In this document: positions 10,463 to 22,652 of the stretch, piece by piece
How the letters are laid out: each line of letters starts with the position of its first letter
Numbering within the stretch: the first letter of the stretch is position 1
From: Chloroflexota bacterium
Lineage (GTDB): Bacteria > Chloroflexota > Anaerolineae > J102
Direction: 5' to 3'
Assembly (NCBI GenBank): GCA_013151415.1
Contig: JAADII010000025.1
Location: 1-64,000 of the forward strand
Length of the DNA stretch: 64,000 nucleotides
Position numbers and translations under genes: made by a program
The notes under the pieces: model-generated
What the model saw: only the letters and a program-made list of their open reading frames with translations
Database searches by the model: none
What the model was told of the DNA's origin: nothing

Positions 10463-11989
10463 ATGTTAGCCAAAGTTCATTCCTGTGCAGTCGTTGGGTT
10501 GGATGGGCGCATTATCGAAGTCGAGGTGGACAAACGAGGCGGGACATCGCATTTTATTATTGTGGGTTTGCCAGACGCGGCTGTGCAAGAGTCTCGCGTG
10601 CGCGTGCGCGCGGCCATTCGCAACAGCGGTTTGAAGTTCCCCGTGGGCACATTCACCGTCAATCTGGCGCCGGCCGATCTGCCCAAGCGCGGCCCGGCCT
10701 ATGATTTGCCCATGGCTATTGGCGCGTTGGCCGCGACCGAACAAATTCCCCTGGAAGCCACTAAAGATGCGGTTTTCATCGGCGAGCTGGCTTTAGAGGG
10801 CAAGCTGCGTCATGTGAACGGCATCTTGCCCATGACGGACATCGCGCGGCGCGAGGGTTTCAAGACCATCTATGTCCCCGAAGCGGATGCGGCCGAGGCC
10901 GCGCTTATCGATGACATCGAAGTCATTCCCGTTGATCATTTGGCGCATCTGGTCAATCATCTCACCGGCGTGACGCGCATCGCTCGTCAGCCTCGGCCTG
11001 AGGCTGTATTTCAGCAGGATGGCGTTTATCCGGTGGACCTGGCCGATGTGAAAGGTCAGGAGCACGTGAAGCGAGCGATAGAGGTGGCCGCGGCCGGAGG
11101 ACACAATATGCTCATGAGCGGTCCGCCGGGCTCTGGCAAGACCCTGGTGGCCCGATGTTTGCCCACCATATTGCCCCGGCTAACCGAAGCAGAGGCTCTG
11201 GATGTGACGCGCATCTATTCGGTGGCCGATCAATTGCCACCCGAAACGCCTCTTATTCGGACGCGCCCCTTCCGCGCGCCGCACCACACCATCTCCTATG
11301 CCGGCCTCATTGGCGGTGGTCGTTGGCCCCGACCCGGCGAGATATCTTTGGCCCATCGCGGGGTGCTCTTCCTGGATGAATTGCCCGAATTTGGCAACCG
11401 CATGTTGGAGATGCTTCGCCAGCCATTGGAAGACAAGCAGATCACCCTTTCGCGAGCGGCCAGCGCGGTCACTTTTCCGTGCAATTTCATGCTTGTGGCC
11501 AGCATGAACCCCTGTCCTTGCGGCTATTTTGGCGATTCCGAACGGGCGTGCCGTTGCTCCAACGCGGCCGTGCAAAATTATCAAAAGCGGATTTCCGGGC
11601 CTCTGCTCGATCGCATCGACATTCATGTGGAAGTGCCGCGTGTGGACTATGAAAAATTGACCGACGACACGCGCGGCGAGCCTTCCGCGAGCATTCGCGA
11701 ACGCGTGCAGCGCGCCCGCGAATGCCAGGAAACGCGACTGGCCGACGCGCCCCACGCTTCATGCAATGCCGATATGGGTCCAACCGAGGTGCGCAAGTTT
11801 TGCCGCTTGGACGCGACCGGCCATCAACTTTTGAGTGCAGCCATGCGTCAATTGCAGCTCAGCGCGCGGGCTTATCATCGCATCCTTAAGCTGGCTCGCA
11901 CCGTCGCGGACCTGCACCAAAGCGAGATCATCCAACCCGCTCATTTGGCCGAGGCCATTCAATATCGACCTCGCCGCGAATCGATGTGA
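10463..11989 (+). CDS. comM: YifB/ComM-family Mg-chelatase-like AAA ATPase
   Basis: ChlI domain, GPPGSGKT Walker A, RPFRAPHHTISYAGLIGGG, NPCPCGYFGD. Confidence 0.96.
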   Translation: MLAKVHSCAVVGLDGRIIEVEVDKRGGTSHFIIVGLPDAAVQESRVRVRAAIRNSGLKFPVGTFTVNLAPADLPKRGPAYDLPMAIGALAATEQIPLEATKDAVFIGELALEGKLRHVNGILPMTDIARREGFKTIYVPEADAAEAALIDDIEVIPVDHLAHLVNHLTGVTRIARQPRPEAVFQQDGVYPVDLADVKGQEHVKRAIEVAAAGGHNMLMSGPPGSGKTLVARCLPTILPRLTEAEALDVTRIYSVADQLPPETPLIRTRPFRAPHHTISYAGLIGGGRWPRPGEISLAHRGVLFLDELPEFGNRMLEMLRQPLEDKQITLSRAASAVTFPCNFMLVASMNPCPCGYFGDSERACRCSNAAVQNYQKRISGPLLDRIDIHVEVPRVDYEKLTDDTRGEPSASIRERVQRARECQETRLADAPHASCNADMGPTEVRKFCRLDATGHQLLSAAMRQLQLSARAYHRILKLARTVADLHQSEIIQPAHLAEAIQYRPRRESM

Positions 11990-12001
11990 ATCGAACCGGT
12001 T

Positions 12002-13858
12002 TCAGAGCGTCAGCCCTAGCTCTTTCAGGCGTTCCGAGCGCGGCGCGCCTGTTTCATCCCACCCGCGCAGTTCATAATACACCGGCAGCATGACATCGAG
12101 GTCGGGCACTACGCCGGCGGCGTGTCCATCGGGGCGGGGTTCGGTGAGCAGACGTTTGGGCAGCGTGTCGTCGGCCGAGGTGACCCCCAAGCGTAAATTG
12201 ATGAGTCGCTTGAGTTGAAAGAGTTTGTCCCCCATTTTCAACACATCTTCGGCGCTCCAGTCCCAGCCTAGGGCCGCGTTCACAATTTGTGCGGTGCGCT
12301 CAGGCCCCACTTTGCCTTTGATGATGAATTTACACAGTCCTAGCGGGTTGTAGACGCTGTTGAAATTTTGATAATCGTAAGCCATCTTCGCCTGTTCGGG
12401 CGTGGATTCGTGGTGGGGCAAAGATTCGGCATAACCCAAATCGGGATGAGTGAGACCATAACCGTTCCAATAAGAAAGGGCTTCGAGATGACACCCCCCG
12501 CGGTTGGCCGTGGCATAATTCACGGCCATGCTCACGAATGCTCGCGGGTCATGATAGGCCACTTCCAGACCCTTGACATGGACCGCGAAATCGGCCGCGT
12601 CATGGCCCAACCGCTCCGCTGCCGCTCGCACGCCCTCGGCCAGCAGATCGCCGATGTCTTCTCGATATGCAATCTTGCGGATCAGGGCCAGTTCTGCATC
12701 TGGATCACCGAATCGCAGCTCGAGACCACCTGTGTCTGACTGGTCGATGAGGCCTCGTTCATAAGCCTCCATGGCAAAGGCGATCACCGACGATGTGGAG
12801 ATCGTATCCAACCCGAAGCGATTGCACAGCGAGTTGGCCAGGATCACGCTTTCGCGGTTGGCGTTATACGCCATGCCCGCGAACCCGGCAATGGTTTCAT
12901 ATTCGATGCCTTCCCCGCGCGGGGTCTTATATGGCCCTTCGGGCACCTCGATCTCTTTGCCGCAGCCAATAGGGCAGGCGTGGCAATGCGTGTGTCGCAC
13001 CAAATATTTTTCGTAAATGGTTTGGCCCGACACCTCCTCGGCTTGCTCCCAACTGCCCAAACGCCAGTTTTTTAGAGGAATGTCGCCATACCATTCGGTG
13101 GCCATGACACCTCCGGCCGTGCCATAATCGCTCATGGCCTGTGAGTTTTCCTTGATATAAGCGTTTTGGCGTTTGACTTCAGACAAGAAGGTCTTTTTGT
13201 CGGGATAAGTGGGGCGTTGTTTGCCGCGCACCACGATAGCCTTGAGGTTTTTGCTGCCCAACAGCGCACCCATGCCCCCACGCGCGGCAGCGCGCACATA
13301 ATGGGATGGCCCGCTCATGACGCCGGCGATCTTGACCAGGTTTTCGCCCGCGGGGCCAATGCCCGCCACTTGCGCTTTGGCGTCGGTCTCTTGCAACAGG
13401 GCGTCCGCGACCTCGAAATAATCCTTACCCCATAGATGGGAGGCGTCGCGAAATTCGAGAACGCCATCAACGCCATTGAGCCAGAGGTACACCGGCGTTT
13501 TCGAACGTCCTGTGATCACCATGCCATCGTAACCCGCGAAGCGAAGTTCGGCCCCCCAATAGTTGCCCAAATTGGCCTCATTCCATATGCCTGTCAGCGG
13601 CGAGCGACCGCACCAAGAGCTGCGACATCCAGTCGGAGCAAAGGTCCCGGCCAAGACGCCATTGAAAACATAAAGCGCGGCGTCTGGAGCGAGCGGATCG
13701 AGGTTGGGGTCCATTTCATCGTAGAAAAGCTTGGCCGCAAAACCCGAGCCAAGCAACCATGATCTGACCGCTTCCTCATCGATGCTCTCTTCCCGCCACG
13801 TGTGGTTGGTGAGATCAATGCGTAGGAATTTGCCGGCATAAACGGACATGGGTGACAC
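12002..13858 (-). CDS. Aldehyde ferredoxin oxidoreductase family protein
   Basis: GTFAPTGCRSSWCGRSPLTGIW, RAAARGGMGALLGSKNLKAIVVRG, CHACPIGCGK. Confidence 0.95.
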   Translation of the reverse strand: MSPMSVYAGKFLRIDLTNHTWREESIDEEAVRSWLLGSGFAAKLFYDEMDPNLDPLAPDAALYVFNGVLAGTFAPTGCRSSWCGRSPLTGIWNEANLGNYWGAELRFAGYDGMVITGRSKTPVYLWLNGVDGVLEFRDASHLWGKDYFEVADALLQETDAKAQVAGIGPAGENLVKIAGVMSGPSHYVRAAARGGMGALLGSKNLKAIVVRGKQRPTYPDKKTFLSEVKRQNAYIKENSQAMSDYGTAGGVMATEWYGDIPLKNWRLGSWEQAEEVSGQTIYEKYLVRHTHCHACPIGCGKEIEVPEGPYKTPRGEGIEYETIAGFAGMAYNANRESVILANSLCNRFGLDTISTSSVIAFAMEAYERGLIDQSDTGGLELRFGDPDAELALIRKIAYREDIGDLLAEGVRAAAERLGHDAADFAVHVKGLEVAYHDPRAFVSMAVNYATANRGGCHLEALSYWNGYGLTHPDLGYAESLPHHESTPEQAKMAYDYQNFNSVYNPLGLCKFIIKGKVGPERTAQIVNAALGWDWSAEDVLKMGDKLFQLKRLINLRLGVTSADDTLPKRLLTEPRPDGHAAGVVPDLDVMLPVYYELRGWDETGAPRSERLKELGLTL

Positions 13859-13982
13859 CTCACTTAATGCGTAGAGAGTATGACGTGAAGGGGACGACCC
13901 TGACGCAATATTGAGAACGCCAAGAAATCCGACGATTTTTTAACGTCGCCTGGTTTTACGTTCGATCATCTTTCGATGACGA

Positions 13983-14014
13983 CGCCAAGACGTTTGCTGC
14001 GCCGCGTCTTGGCG
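13983..14014. terminator. Hairpin between AOR gene and tRNA-Arg
   Basis: Perfect 10-bp arms CGCCAAGACG/CGTCTTGGCG. Confidence 0.5.
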
Positions 14015-14044
14015 ATGTGCCATGAGCTCCAGGTGAAGAGAGAG

Positions 14045-14117
14045 CGCCCCCGGCAGGACTCGAACCTGCGACGCAGGGTTTAGGAAACCCTCGCTCTGTC
14101 CGCTGAGCTACGGGGGC
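14045..14117 (-). tRNA. tRNA-Arg (CCU)
   Basis: Minus strand GCCCCCGTAGCTCAGC..AGGGTTTCCTAAACCCT..GCAGGTTCGAGTCCTGCCGGGGGCG. Confidence 0.94.
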
Positions 14118-14249
14118 GAATGAATATGGGGGCAAAAAATAGTTTAGCATGGACTAAGCCTGAAAGTAAAGACCGAATTATTAAGTTGTTAAGTCGAGAC
14201 ATCCGATAGGAGCGCTTTTTGTTGCGCTTGAGCGTCAAAGAAGACCGCT

Positions 14250-16031
14250 TCATTCTTGCGGCAAATAAGCCAACAACAGCATTGGATTTTCGATGACCAG
14301 CTCTGCATCCTGCAAATCGCGCTTTTCTCCAAATCCGCACAACACCCCCACCGCGCGCGCGCCCGCGGCATGCGCCGCGCGCACATCTACAGTGGTGTCA
14401 CCCACCATGACGCACTCTTCGGGTTTCACGCCCACTTGTTCGGCCGCGGCCAAAATTGGTTCGGGATGAGGCTTCAGTCGGCGAACGTCGCTGGCCGTAA
14501 TCACCGCGTCGAACAGATCTTCGAAACCATGATCCGTTAAAAATCGCTGGACCGCGCCGGCGCTGCGCGTCGTAACCAACGCCAGCTTATAATGGGGTTT
14601 CAATTGATGTAAAGTCTCGTCGACGCCCGAAATCAATATCATTTTTTCGGGTTCGCGCAGCCCCAACGCTTTGCGCGCCCAATCATTAAATCGGAACAGC
14701 TCATCATCGAGATCAAGACGATCAAGGTGAGCCAAGAGCCAGTTGATGGGGCCTTCGGCCAGAATAAGCGCATGTCGGATAAAATGACGCGGGTCTCGAT
14801 CGGGAAATAGCCGGCGCAGCGGTCTCAAAAATTGAGCTATCCGCTCCACCATCATGTCGTCCGTATCCACCAACGTGCCATCTAGATCAAAAAAAATAGC
14901 GCGCACCGGTTGCGGCCCTAATGGTTGATGAGGCAACCAGCGCCGTCGTTTCTCGGCATCCAGCTCGGGGAAGGGATCCAGGTCCACCAGCTTGCGATAA
15001 ACATATCCGCCCAACAGCCGGGCCGTGGCAATGGCTGGCGCGGCGATGAGCACGCCCAAAACGCCCAGTTGAATGGCGCCAACGATGGCGCCAACGAACA
15101 CGACGCCCGGATGCAGCCGCACGCGACGGCCCACGATGCGCGGCAAAAGATACACTTGTTCGATCTGAAAAATAATAATATAGACAATGGCTACGATGAG
15201 CGTGAGGGTGAGCGGTTCAAACGGCCACCAGCCGCTGCCCATGAAATAAGCCGTAAGCAACGCGGGCAAAGAGGCCAATGGCGGGCCGATGGTGGGCACA
15301 AACTCGGCCACGCCGGCGATAAGGCCCAATAGCAAAGCGTTGGGGATGCCAAGCAGCATCATGCTGATGGTCACCAATGCGCCCACAATGAGCGCCAGCA
15401 CCAGTTCCCCGCGAAAGAAACCTCCCCAAATCAAGCCAATCTCTTTGCCCAACATAATCACTTCTTTGCGGTGCGAAGCAGGCACAAATTCGAACGCCCA
15501 GCGATAAAGCTTGTAGCTATCCTTGAGCAGCCAAAAAATGACCACAATGATGAATATGGCCCAAAGCAGGCCGGTCGCCACGCCCGACACAATCTGAATA
15601 GCGCCTGTAGCGAAAGGCGCGGCCAGAGCTTGCACCCCTTGCCCAATTTGTGAAGCCAGATCGCTTCCTTCGATCTGAAGCGGCCCCACTGTAATCACCG
15701 AGGCGCGCAGTCGCTCCAATAGCGGCTCTAGCTCCGATGCATCCAGATCAATATTCGTGATAATGTTGGCGAGACCGGGTGTGAGAATGAGCGGCGTCAG
15801 CACCAATAGCAGCACCAACGCCAGGAAGATGGTGAAGGCGCTGGCGAATCCTCGCGACCATCCTGTGCGGTGCACTATCCAGTCCACCAGGGGTTTCAGC
15901 AAAAAGGCCAGAATGCCGGCCACCAACAATGGCGGAATTACGGCGCTCAGCTGCATTAGCAGCCAGGCTCCGAACACCAATAGGATGATCAGAACGACGA
16001 GTTTCGTGGTGGGCGACCAGCGGGAATCCAT
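14250..16031 (-). CDS. AI-2E family transporter (PerM-like) fused to a HAD-IA phosphatase
   Basis: Single ORF: AI-2E permease with TM helices, then VRAIFFDLDGTLVDTDD...LVTTRS...RLKPHPEPI...MVGDTTVDV. Start placed at M 16031; the ORF track extends to 16070. Confidence 0.9.
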   Translation of the reverse strand: MDSRWSPTTKLVVLIILLVFGAWLLMQLSAVIPPLLVAGILAFLLKPLVDWIVHRTGWSRGFASAFTIFLALVLLLVLTPLILTPGLANIITNIDLDASELEPLLERLRASVITVGPLQIEGSDLASQIGQGVQALAAPFATGAIQIVSGVATGLLWAIFIIVVIFWLLKDSYKLYRWAFEFVPASHRKEVIMLGKEIGLIWGGFFRGELVLALIVGALVTISMMLLGIPNALLLGLIAGVAEFVPTIGPPLASLPALLTAYFMGSGWWPFEPLTLTLIVAIVYIIIFQIEQVYLLPRIVGRRVRLHPGVVFVGAIVGAIQLGVLGVLIAAPAIATARLLGGYVYRKLVDLDPFPELDAEKRRRWLPHQPLGPQPVRAIFFDLDGTLVDTDDMMVERIAQFLRPLRRLFPDRDPRHFIRHALILAEGPINWLLAHLDRLDLDDELFRFNDWARKALGLREPEKMILISGVDETLHQLKPHYKLALVTTRSAGAVQRFLTDHGFEDLFDAVITASDVRRLKPHPEPILAAAEQVGVKPEECVMVGDTTVDVRAAHAAGARAVGVLCGFGEKRDLQDAELVIENPMLLLAYLPQE

Positions 16032-16036
16032 GTGTG

Positions 16037-16690
16037 TTAGGGAAAGAAGCGCCACGCGCTCAACGGCCAATAACGAAGCCAGGCCCGACCAATGATATTG
16101 GAAATAGGCGCGGGTCCAAATGAGCGCGAGTCGTTTGAATTGTTGCGATTGTCTCCCATGACGAACACATGACCTTCAGGCACGACCGTGGCCGGAAAAT
16201 CCGCGCGCATGACGCCGTTCAAATAAGGTTCGTCATAAGGTTGACCATTGATCAACACGCGTCCATTTTCAATGGCGATGACTTCGCCAGGAAGCCCGAC
16301 CACGCGTTTGATCAATGGCTCAGGGCCATAACGCGGATCGCTCAGCACCACGATATCGCCCCGTCGTGGCGGATGAAACCGATAGCTCACCTTTTCAATG
16401 ATCAAGCGCTCTCGTCCGTGAAGCGTAGGCTCCATACTGACGCCAAGCACCTGCGTGGCCTGCGCCAAAAAGATATGGATAAGAATGGCCAACAAAAGCG
16501 CTGGCAGAAACGTCTCGAGCGCTTCGCGCACCCAATTGACGCCGGATGGCTGCGTCCGTCTTACGGCCCGCACGCGCATGGGAGCGGGCGCGTGCGGGCT
16601 TTGGCGGTCGTATCGTTGCGGTTGTTCGTGCGGCAGGACAATGCGCGCATCGGGCGACGCTCGATGAAGAGGTCGATGTGAATCCTTCAT
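16037..16690 (-). CDS. lepB: Signal peptidase I
   Basis: QVLGVSMEPTL (Ser box), RGDIVVLSDP, LIKRVVGLPGE, VMGDNRNNSNDSRSFG. Confidence 0.95.
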   Translation of the reverse strand: MKDSHRPLHRASPDARIVLPHEQPQRYDRQSPHAPAPMRVRAVRRTQPSGVNWVREALETFLPALLLAILIHIFLAQATQVLGVSMEPTLHGRERLIIEKVSYRFHPPRRGDIVVLSDPRYGPEPLIKRVVGLPGEVIAIENGRVLINGQPYDEPYLNGVMRADFPATVVPEGHVFVMGDNRNNSNDSRSFGPAPISNIIGRAWLRYWPLSAWRFFP

Positions 16691-16765
16691 GCGGTTACTA
16701 CGGGGTGACGTCTTCTTTGCGGCGAGCGATTGTGGTTTAGCTTACCCCCGCCGCACCAGCGACGG

Positions 16766-19030
<2,265 letters not shown>

Positions 19031-19117
19031 AAGTCTACCTTTGTTGTGGATCGCCCTTCGCGCCCGCCGCCTCCCGCACGCGCGCATGCCTGGTTGCCAG
19101 CGACGCGGCTTCTGAAT

Positions 19118-19196
19118 GACAAGGTCAGGGACTGGGAACTAAGTCGCACTTCACAAAATCTGAGTGCGGCTCACTTCCCAATTCCTGTCCCTTGTC
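19118..19196. repeat. Imperfect long inverted repeat (palindromic intergenic element)
   Basis: ~33-nt arms: GACAAGGTCAGGGACTGGGAACTAAGTCGCACT versus the reverse complement of AGTGCGGCTCACTTCCCAATTCCTGTCCCTTGTC. Confidence 0.8.
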
Positions 19197-19265
19197 CGCA
19201 TTGGAAAGGCGCACGCGTCGGGCGAAGTGGAATAATTATACGGTTGCTTTGGATTTGTCGGGGTA

Positions 19266-19310
19266 TAAGAAACGAGTAGACGGGAGCATCGCCCTTCTAC
19301 TCGTTTCTTA
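19266..19310 (-). terminator. Strong hairpin downstream of rpsO (terminator or processing site)
   Basis: 15-bp perfect arms TAAGAAACGAGTAGA/TCTACTCGTTTCTTA between rpsO and pnp. Confidence 0.8.
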
Positions 19311-19321
19311 TCCATGCTGCG

Positions 19322-19591
19322 CTATTTGCGTAGCCCCAGGCGCTGAATGAGCTCCTGGTAGCGCTGATTGTCCTTTCGTTTGAGGTAAGCCAAATGGCGC
19401 CGACGCTGACCGACCAGCTTCAGCAAACCCCGACGAGAGTGCTCATCGTGCTTGTGTGTTTTGAGATGTTCGATGAGCTGATTGATACGAGTGGTGAGTA
19501 GAGCCACCTGCACTTCAGGGGAGCCGGTGTCTTGTGCGTGTAGGTGGTATTCCTGAATGATGGCCTGCTTTTCTGCCGTACTAAGAGACAC
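19322..19591 (-). CDS. rpsO: 30S ribosomal protein S15
   Basis: (V)[14 protein letters not shown]...[52 protein letters not shown] start at 19591 gives 89 aa. Confidence 0.95.
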   Translation of the reverse strand: MSLSTAEKQAIIQEYHLHAQDTGSPEVQVALLTTRINQLIEHLKTHKHDEHSRRGLLKLVGQRRRHLAYLKRKDNQRYQELIQRLGLRK

Positions 19592-19883
19592 GGAAAGCTT
19601 TCTCCTTTTTGGGATTGCCGGAACACCGCTGGAATACCTGGGCGCATGTTCCAGACTCTGGTGAGATAGAAAGGGGTTGTGCAAAAGAGAGACCTGTTCA
19701 CACAAGCTGAAATTATACCACTCCACCAACAAAATGACAAATTGAACGGCGGTTGCGGGGTGCAAGCCAGCTAAAACGTTTCCATAAACAGATATTTGGG
19801 CGCGCCCAATTCATTTCGCAGCCTGAAAATGATCGCGCCCCGCGCACTTGTTCGTATATCCGCACGCCGATTATAATGCGCCT

Positions 19884-21116
19884 ATGACCAAACCGCTGAA
19901 GCTAAAATTCACCGGCGTAGCGCATGGCGGCGAAGCTTTGGGCCGCATGGATGATCGCGTGATATTTGTGGGCCATGCGCTGCCCGGTGAAACCGCGCTT
20001 GTCGAGATCGTTGAACAGCACAAGCGCTGGGCGCGCGGTCGGTTGCTCGAAGTGCTGGAGCCAAGCCCATATCGCGTCGAACCGTCGTGCGTTTATTTTG
20101 GGCCGAATGGCTGCGGAGGCTGTCAATGGCAGCATATTCACCGTCAGGCGCAGCTGGATTACAAAGCCCGTATTGTGCGCGATCAGCTGCGCCGAGTGGG
20201 TGGAATAAGCAAGCCTGTGGTGCGCGAAACCATCACCGGGCCAGCCGATTGGGCTTACCGCACTCAGGCTTTGTTTTATCCTTCCGGTCAGGGTTCGTTG
20301 GGCTTGCCCAAATCTCATACGCGCGACATCGTGGCCATTGATCATTGCCCCTTGCTTCATCCCGATTTGGACGATCTTTACAAAAGTTTCAATGTGGAAT
20401 GGGATGGCCTGCGCAGTGTAGACCTGAGCATGGGTCTGAGTAGCGGGTTGCGATTGGTGACGATGCGAACGCATGGAGACCAGGTTCCGGAAATCGAGGT
20501 CGATATCCCCGTTTCCATCGCTTTGGAAACTCGGAGCGGCGCCATTCAACCTCTGATCGGTGATCCGTGGTATTTTGAAACGATTCGCGGACATGATTAT
20601 CGTTTTAGCGCCGGCGCCAGGCGGCCTTCCAGCCCCCAAGCGGCCGAAGCCGTTTTGAATGCGGTCATCTCTTATCTCGAGCCGGGGCCGGGTCGGGTCA
20701 TGGCCGATGTTTATTGCGGCCAGGGTTTATACGCCTTGGGTCTTGCCGATCAACTCAGTTTGATCATTGGCATCGAGGAGAACGCTATAGCCATCGAGGA
20801 CTGTGCGTTCAATTGCAGTCATCTCGACAACGTCGCCCTGCATGAGGGCCCGCCGCCGGTTGTGTTGCGCGCATTGCGCGATCCCATTGATTTGGCCGTG
20901 ATCACGCCTCCCGCTCAGGGCATGGGACATCGCGTGGCCCAGAACCTGGCGCGACTGGGCGCGCGACGCGTGGTCTATGTGGCTCATAACCCGGCTACAT
21001 TGGCCCGCGATTTGGCCGAAATGAAGCGAGCGGGCTTTCGTTTGCGCGAAACCGCGGCCGTTGATGTGGCCCCCCAGACATATTACGTCACAGCGGTGGC
21101 GCTTTTCACTCGCTGA
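19884..21116 (+). CDS. Class I SAM-dependent RNA methyltransferase (TrmA/RumA type)
   Basis: TRAM domain, FGPNGCGGCQWQHI Fe-S motif, VYCGQGLYAL, VITPPAQGM. Confidence 0.9.
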   Translation: MTKPLKLKFTGVAHGGEALGRMDDRVIFVGHALPGETALVEIVEQHKRWARGRLLEVLEPSPYRVEPSCVYFGPNGCGGCQWQHIHRQAQLDYKARIVRDQLRRVGGISKPVVRETITGPADWAYRTQALFYPSGQGSLGLPKSHTRDIVAIDHCPLLHPDLDDLYKSFNVEWDGLRSVDLSMGLSSGLRLVTMRTHGDQVPEIEVDIPVSIALETRSGAIQPLIGDPWYFETIRGHDYRFSAGARRPSSPQAAEAVLNAVISYLEPGPGRVMADVYCGQGLYALGLADQLSLIIGIEENAIAIEDCAFNCSHLDNVALHEGPPPVVLRALRDPIDLAVITPPAQGMGHRVAQNLARLGARRVVYVAHNPATLARDLAEMKRAGFRLRETAAVDVAPQTYYVTAVALFTR

Positions 21117-21243
21117 GGGCTTCTCTCACGCGTCCATTCGGCAACGCGCGTCTAACAAAAAGGCTTGGGCGCGTATTTGGGGCTATGCTAAAATAGAAAA
21201 TTGAGTCAAACGAGATCATCCTCTCCATCCATCACCGCACATC

Positions 21244-22452
21244 ATGCCCGCCTATCCCAAACTGCGCCACTTAGATATTCGCCCTATCCATCATCGCGGC
21301 CGTCCTGCATTGTTGGTGCGCGATCCGTTGGAGTTATCTGGCCGTTATCTCATTTTGCCCCAGGCCCTGGGCCCCGCCCTGCTCTTGTGCGACGGCCAGC
21401 GCGATGTCGAAGGGATCGAAGCCGCTCTGATGGTGCAATGGGGCGTGCGATTGGGGCGGGGCGTCATCGATGAATTGCTCGCAGCTTTGGATGAGGCTCT
21501 ATTTTTAGACAATGCCCGTTCGGCCGAGGCGATGGCGCGCGCGCGTCAGGCCTATCGCGAAGCGCCTTTTCGCTCGCCCGCCATCGCCGGGAATGGATAT
21601 CCGGCCGAGGCTGAAGAGCTGCGAACGTATTTCGACGAGTTGTTGGCCGGGGTCGAAGATGGCGCCGCGCCCGCGCATGGCCGGGGGCTGATCAGCCCTC
21701 ATATTGATTATTCGCGAGGGGGAGAGGTTTATGCTCGGGTGTGGAAAGAGGCCGAAGAGATGGCTCGCGCCGCGGAGTTGGTCATTGTTTTCGGAACCGA
21801 CCATTACGCTGGCTATAACCCCATCACCCTCACTCTTCAGCACTACGCCACCCCTTACGGCGTCTTGCCCACCCAAATCGATATCGTGCAAGCCCTGGCC
21901 AAGACCATTGGCCCCGAAAAGGCCTTTGCCGGAGAACTGTTTCACCGCCAGGAGCATTCCATCGAATTGGTGCTCACCTGGCTGCATCACATGCGCGGGG
22001 GCCAACCCGTTGAGATCGTCCCCATTCTCACCGGTTCGTTCATGCCTTTTATCGAAAATGGCCGCGAACCGAGCGCCGATCCCCTACTTCGCGACTTGCT
22101 CGCCACCCTGCGCCAAGAGGCTGCGGGCTACAACACCCTTGTTTTGGCTTCCGGCGACCTGGCCCATATTGGCCCCGCGTTTGGCGGCGAACCCGTGGGC
22201 ATCATCGAGCGCGCTGAACTGCGAGCGCACGACGACGCTATCCTAAAGCATCTGGCCGCAGGAGATGAAGAAGGTTTTTGGGGTTATATCAAGTCGGTGC
22301 AAGACAGCAAGAATGTTTGCGGCGTTTCACCTTTCTATCTTGCCCTAAAATGGTTGGGGCAAGTCGAGGGCCGAGTGGCTGGATATGACGTCTGTCCGGC
22401 CGACGAACAAAACACCTCGGTGGTCTCTATCTGCGGGATGGTGTTTGGATAA
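21244..22452 (+). CDS. MEMO1-family protein (AmmeMemoRadiSam protein B-like) with N-terminal extension
   Basis: GLISPHIDYSRGGEVYARVWK, VIVFGTDH, LASGDLAHIGPAFG. Confidence 0.88.
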   Translation: MPAYPKLRHLDIRPIHHRGRPALLVRDPLELSGRYLILPQALGPALLLCDGQRDVEGIEAALMVQWGVRLGRGVIDELLAALDEALFLDNARSAEAMARARQAYREAPFRSPAIAGNGYPAEAEELRTYFDELLAGVEDGAAPAHGRGLISPHIDYSRGGEVYARVWKEAEEMARAAELVIVFGTDHYAGYNPITLTLQHYATPYGVLPTQIDIVQALAKTIGPEKAFAGELFHRQEHSIELVLTWLHHMRGGQPVEIVPILTGSFMPFIENGREPSADPLLRDLLATLRQEAAGYNTLVLASGDLAHIGPAFGGEPVGIIERAELRAHDDAILKHLAAGDEEGFWGYIKSVQDSKNVCGVSPFYLALKWLGQVEGRVAGYDVCPADEQNTSVVSICGMVFG

Positions 22453-22491
22453 GGTGCGCGACCCGCATTCTTTCCGCTCGCTCGCTTCGGC

Positions 22492-22520
22492 TAGACAATC
22501 TCGCCAAGCGTGCGTATAAT
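22492..22520 (+). promoter_or_regulatory. sigma70-like promoter for gltB
   Basis: TAGACA, 17-nt spacer, TATAAT. Confidence 0.7.
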
Positions 22521-22569
22521 GTGACTCACGCATAGTTCTCTTTTGGCGCCGCCGCCAACCTCGGCTACG

Positions 22570-22612
22570 AAGCCCCTGTTCACCGCGCAAGTTCGCGGGC
22601 AGGGGCTTTTTG
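22570..22612 (+). terminator. Terminator-like hairpin in gltB leader
   Basis: AAGCCCCTG...CAGGGGCTTTTTG. Confidence 0.7.
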
Positions 22613-22652
22613 TATGATGTGAGAAAGATCGACGTTCACCGAGTTCACTGAT

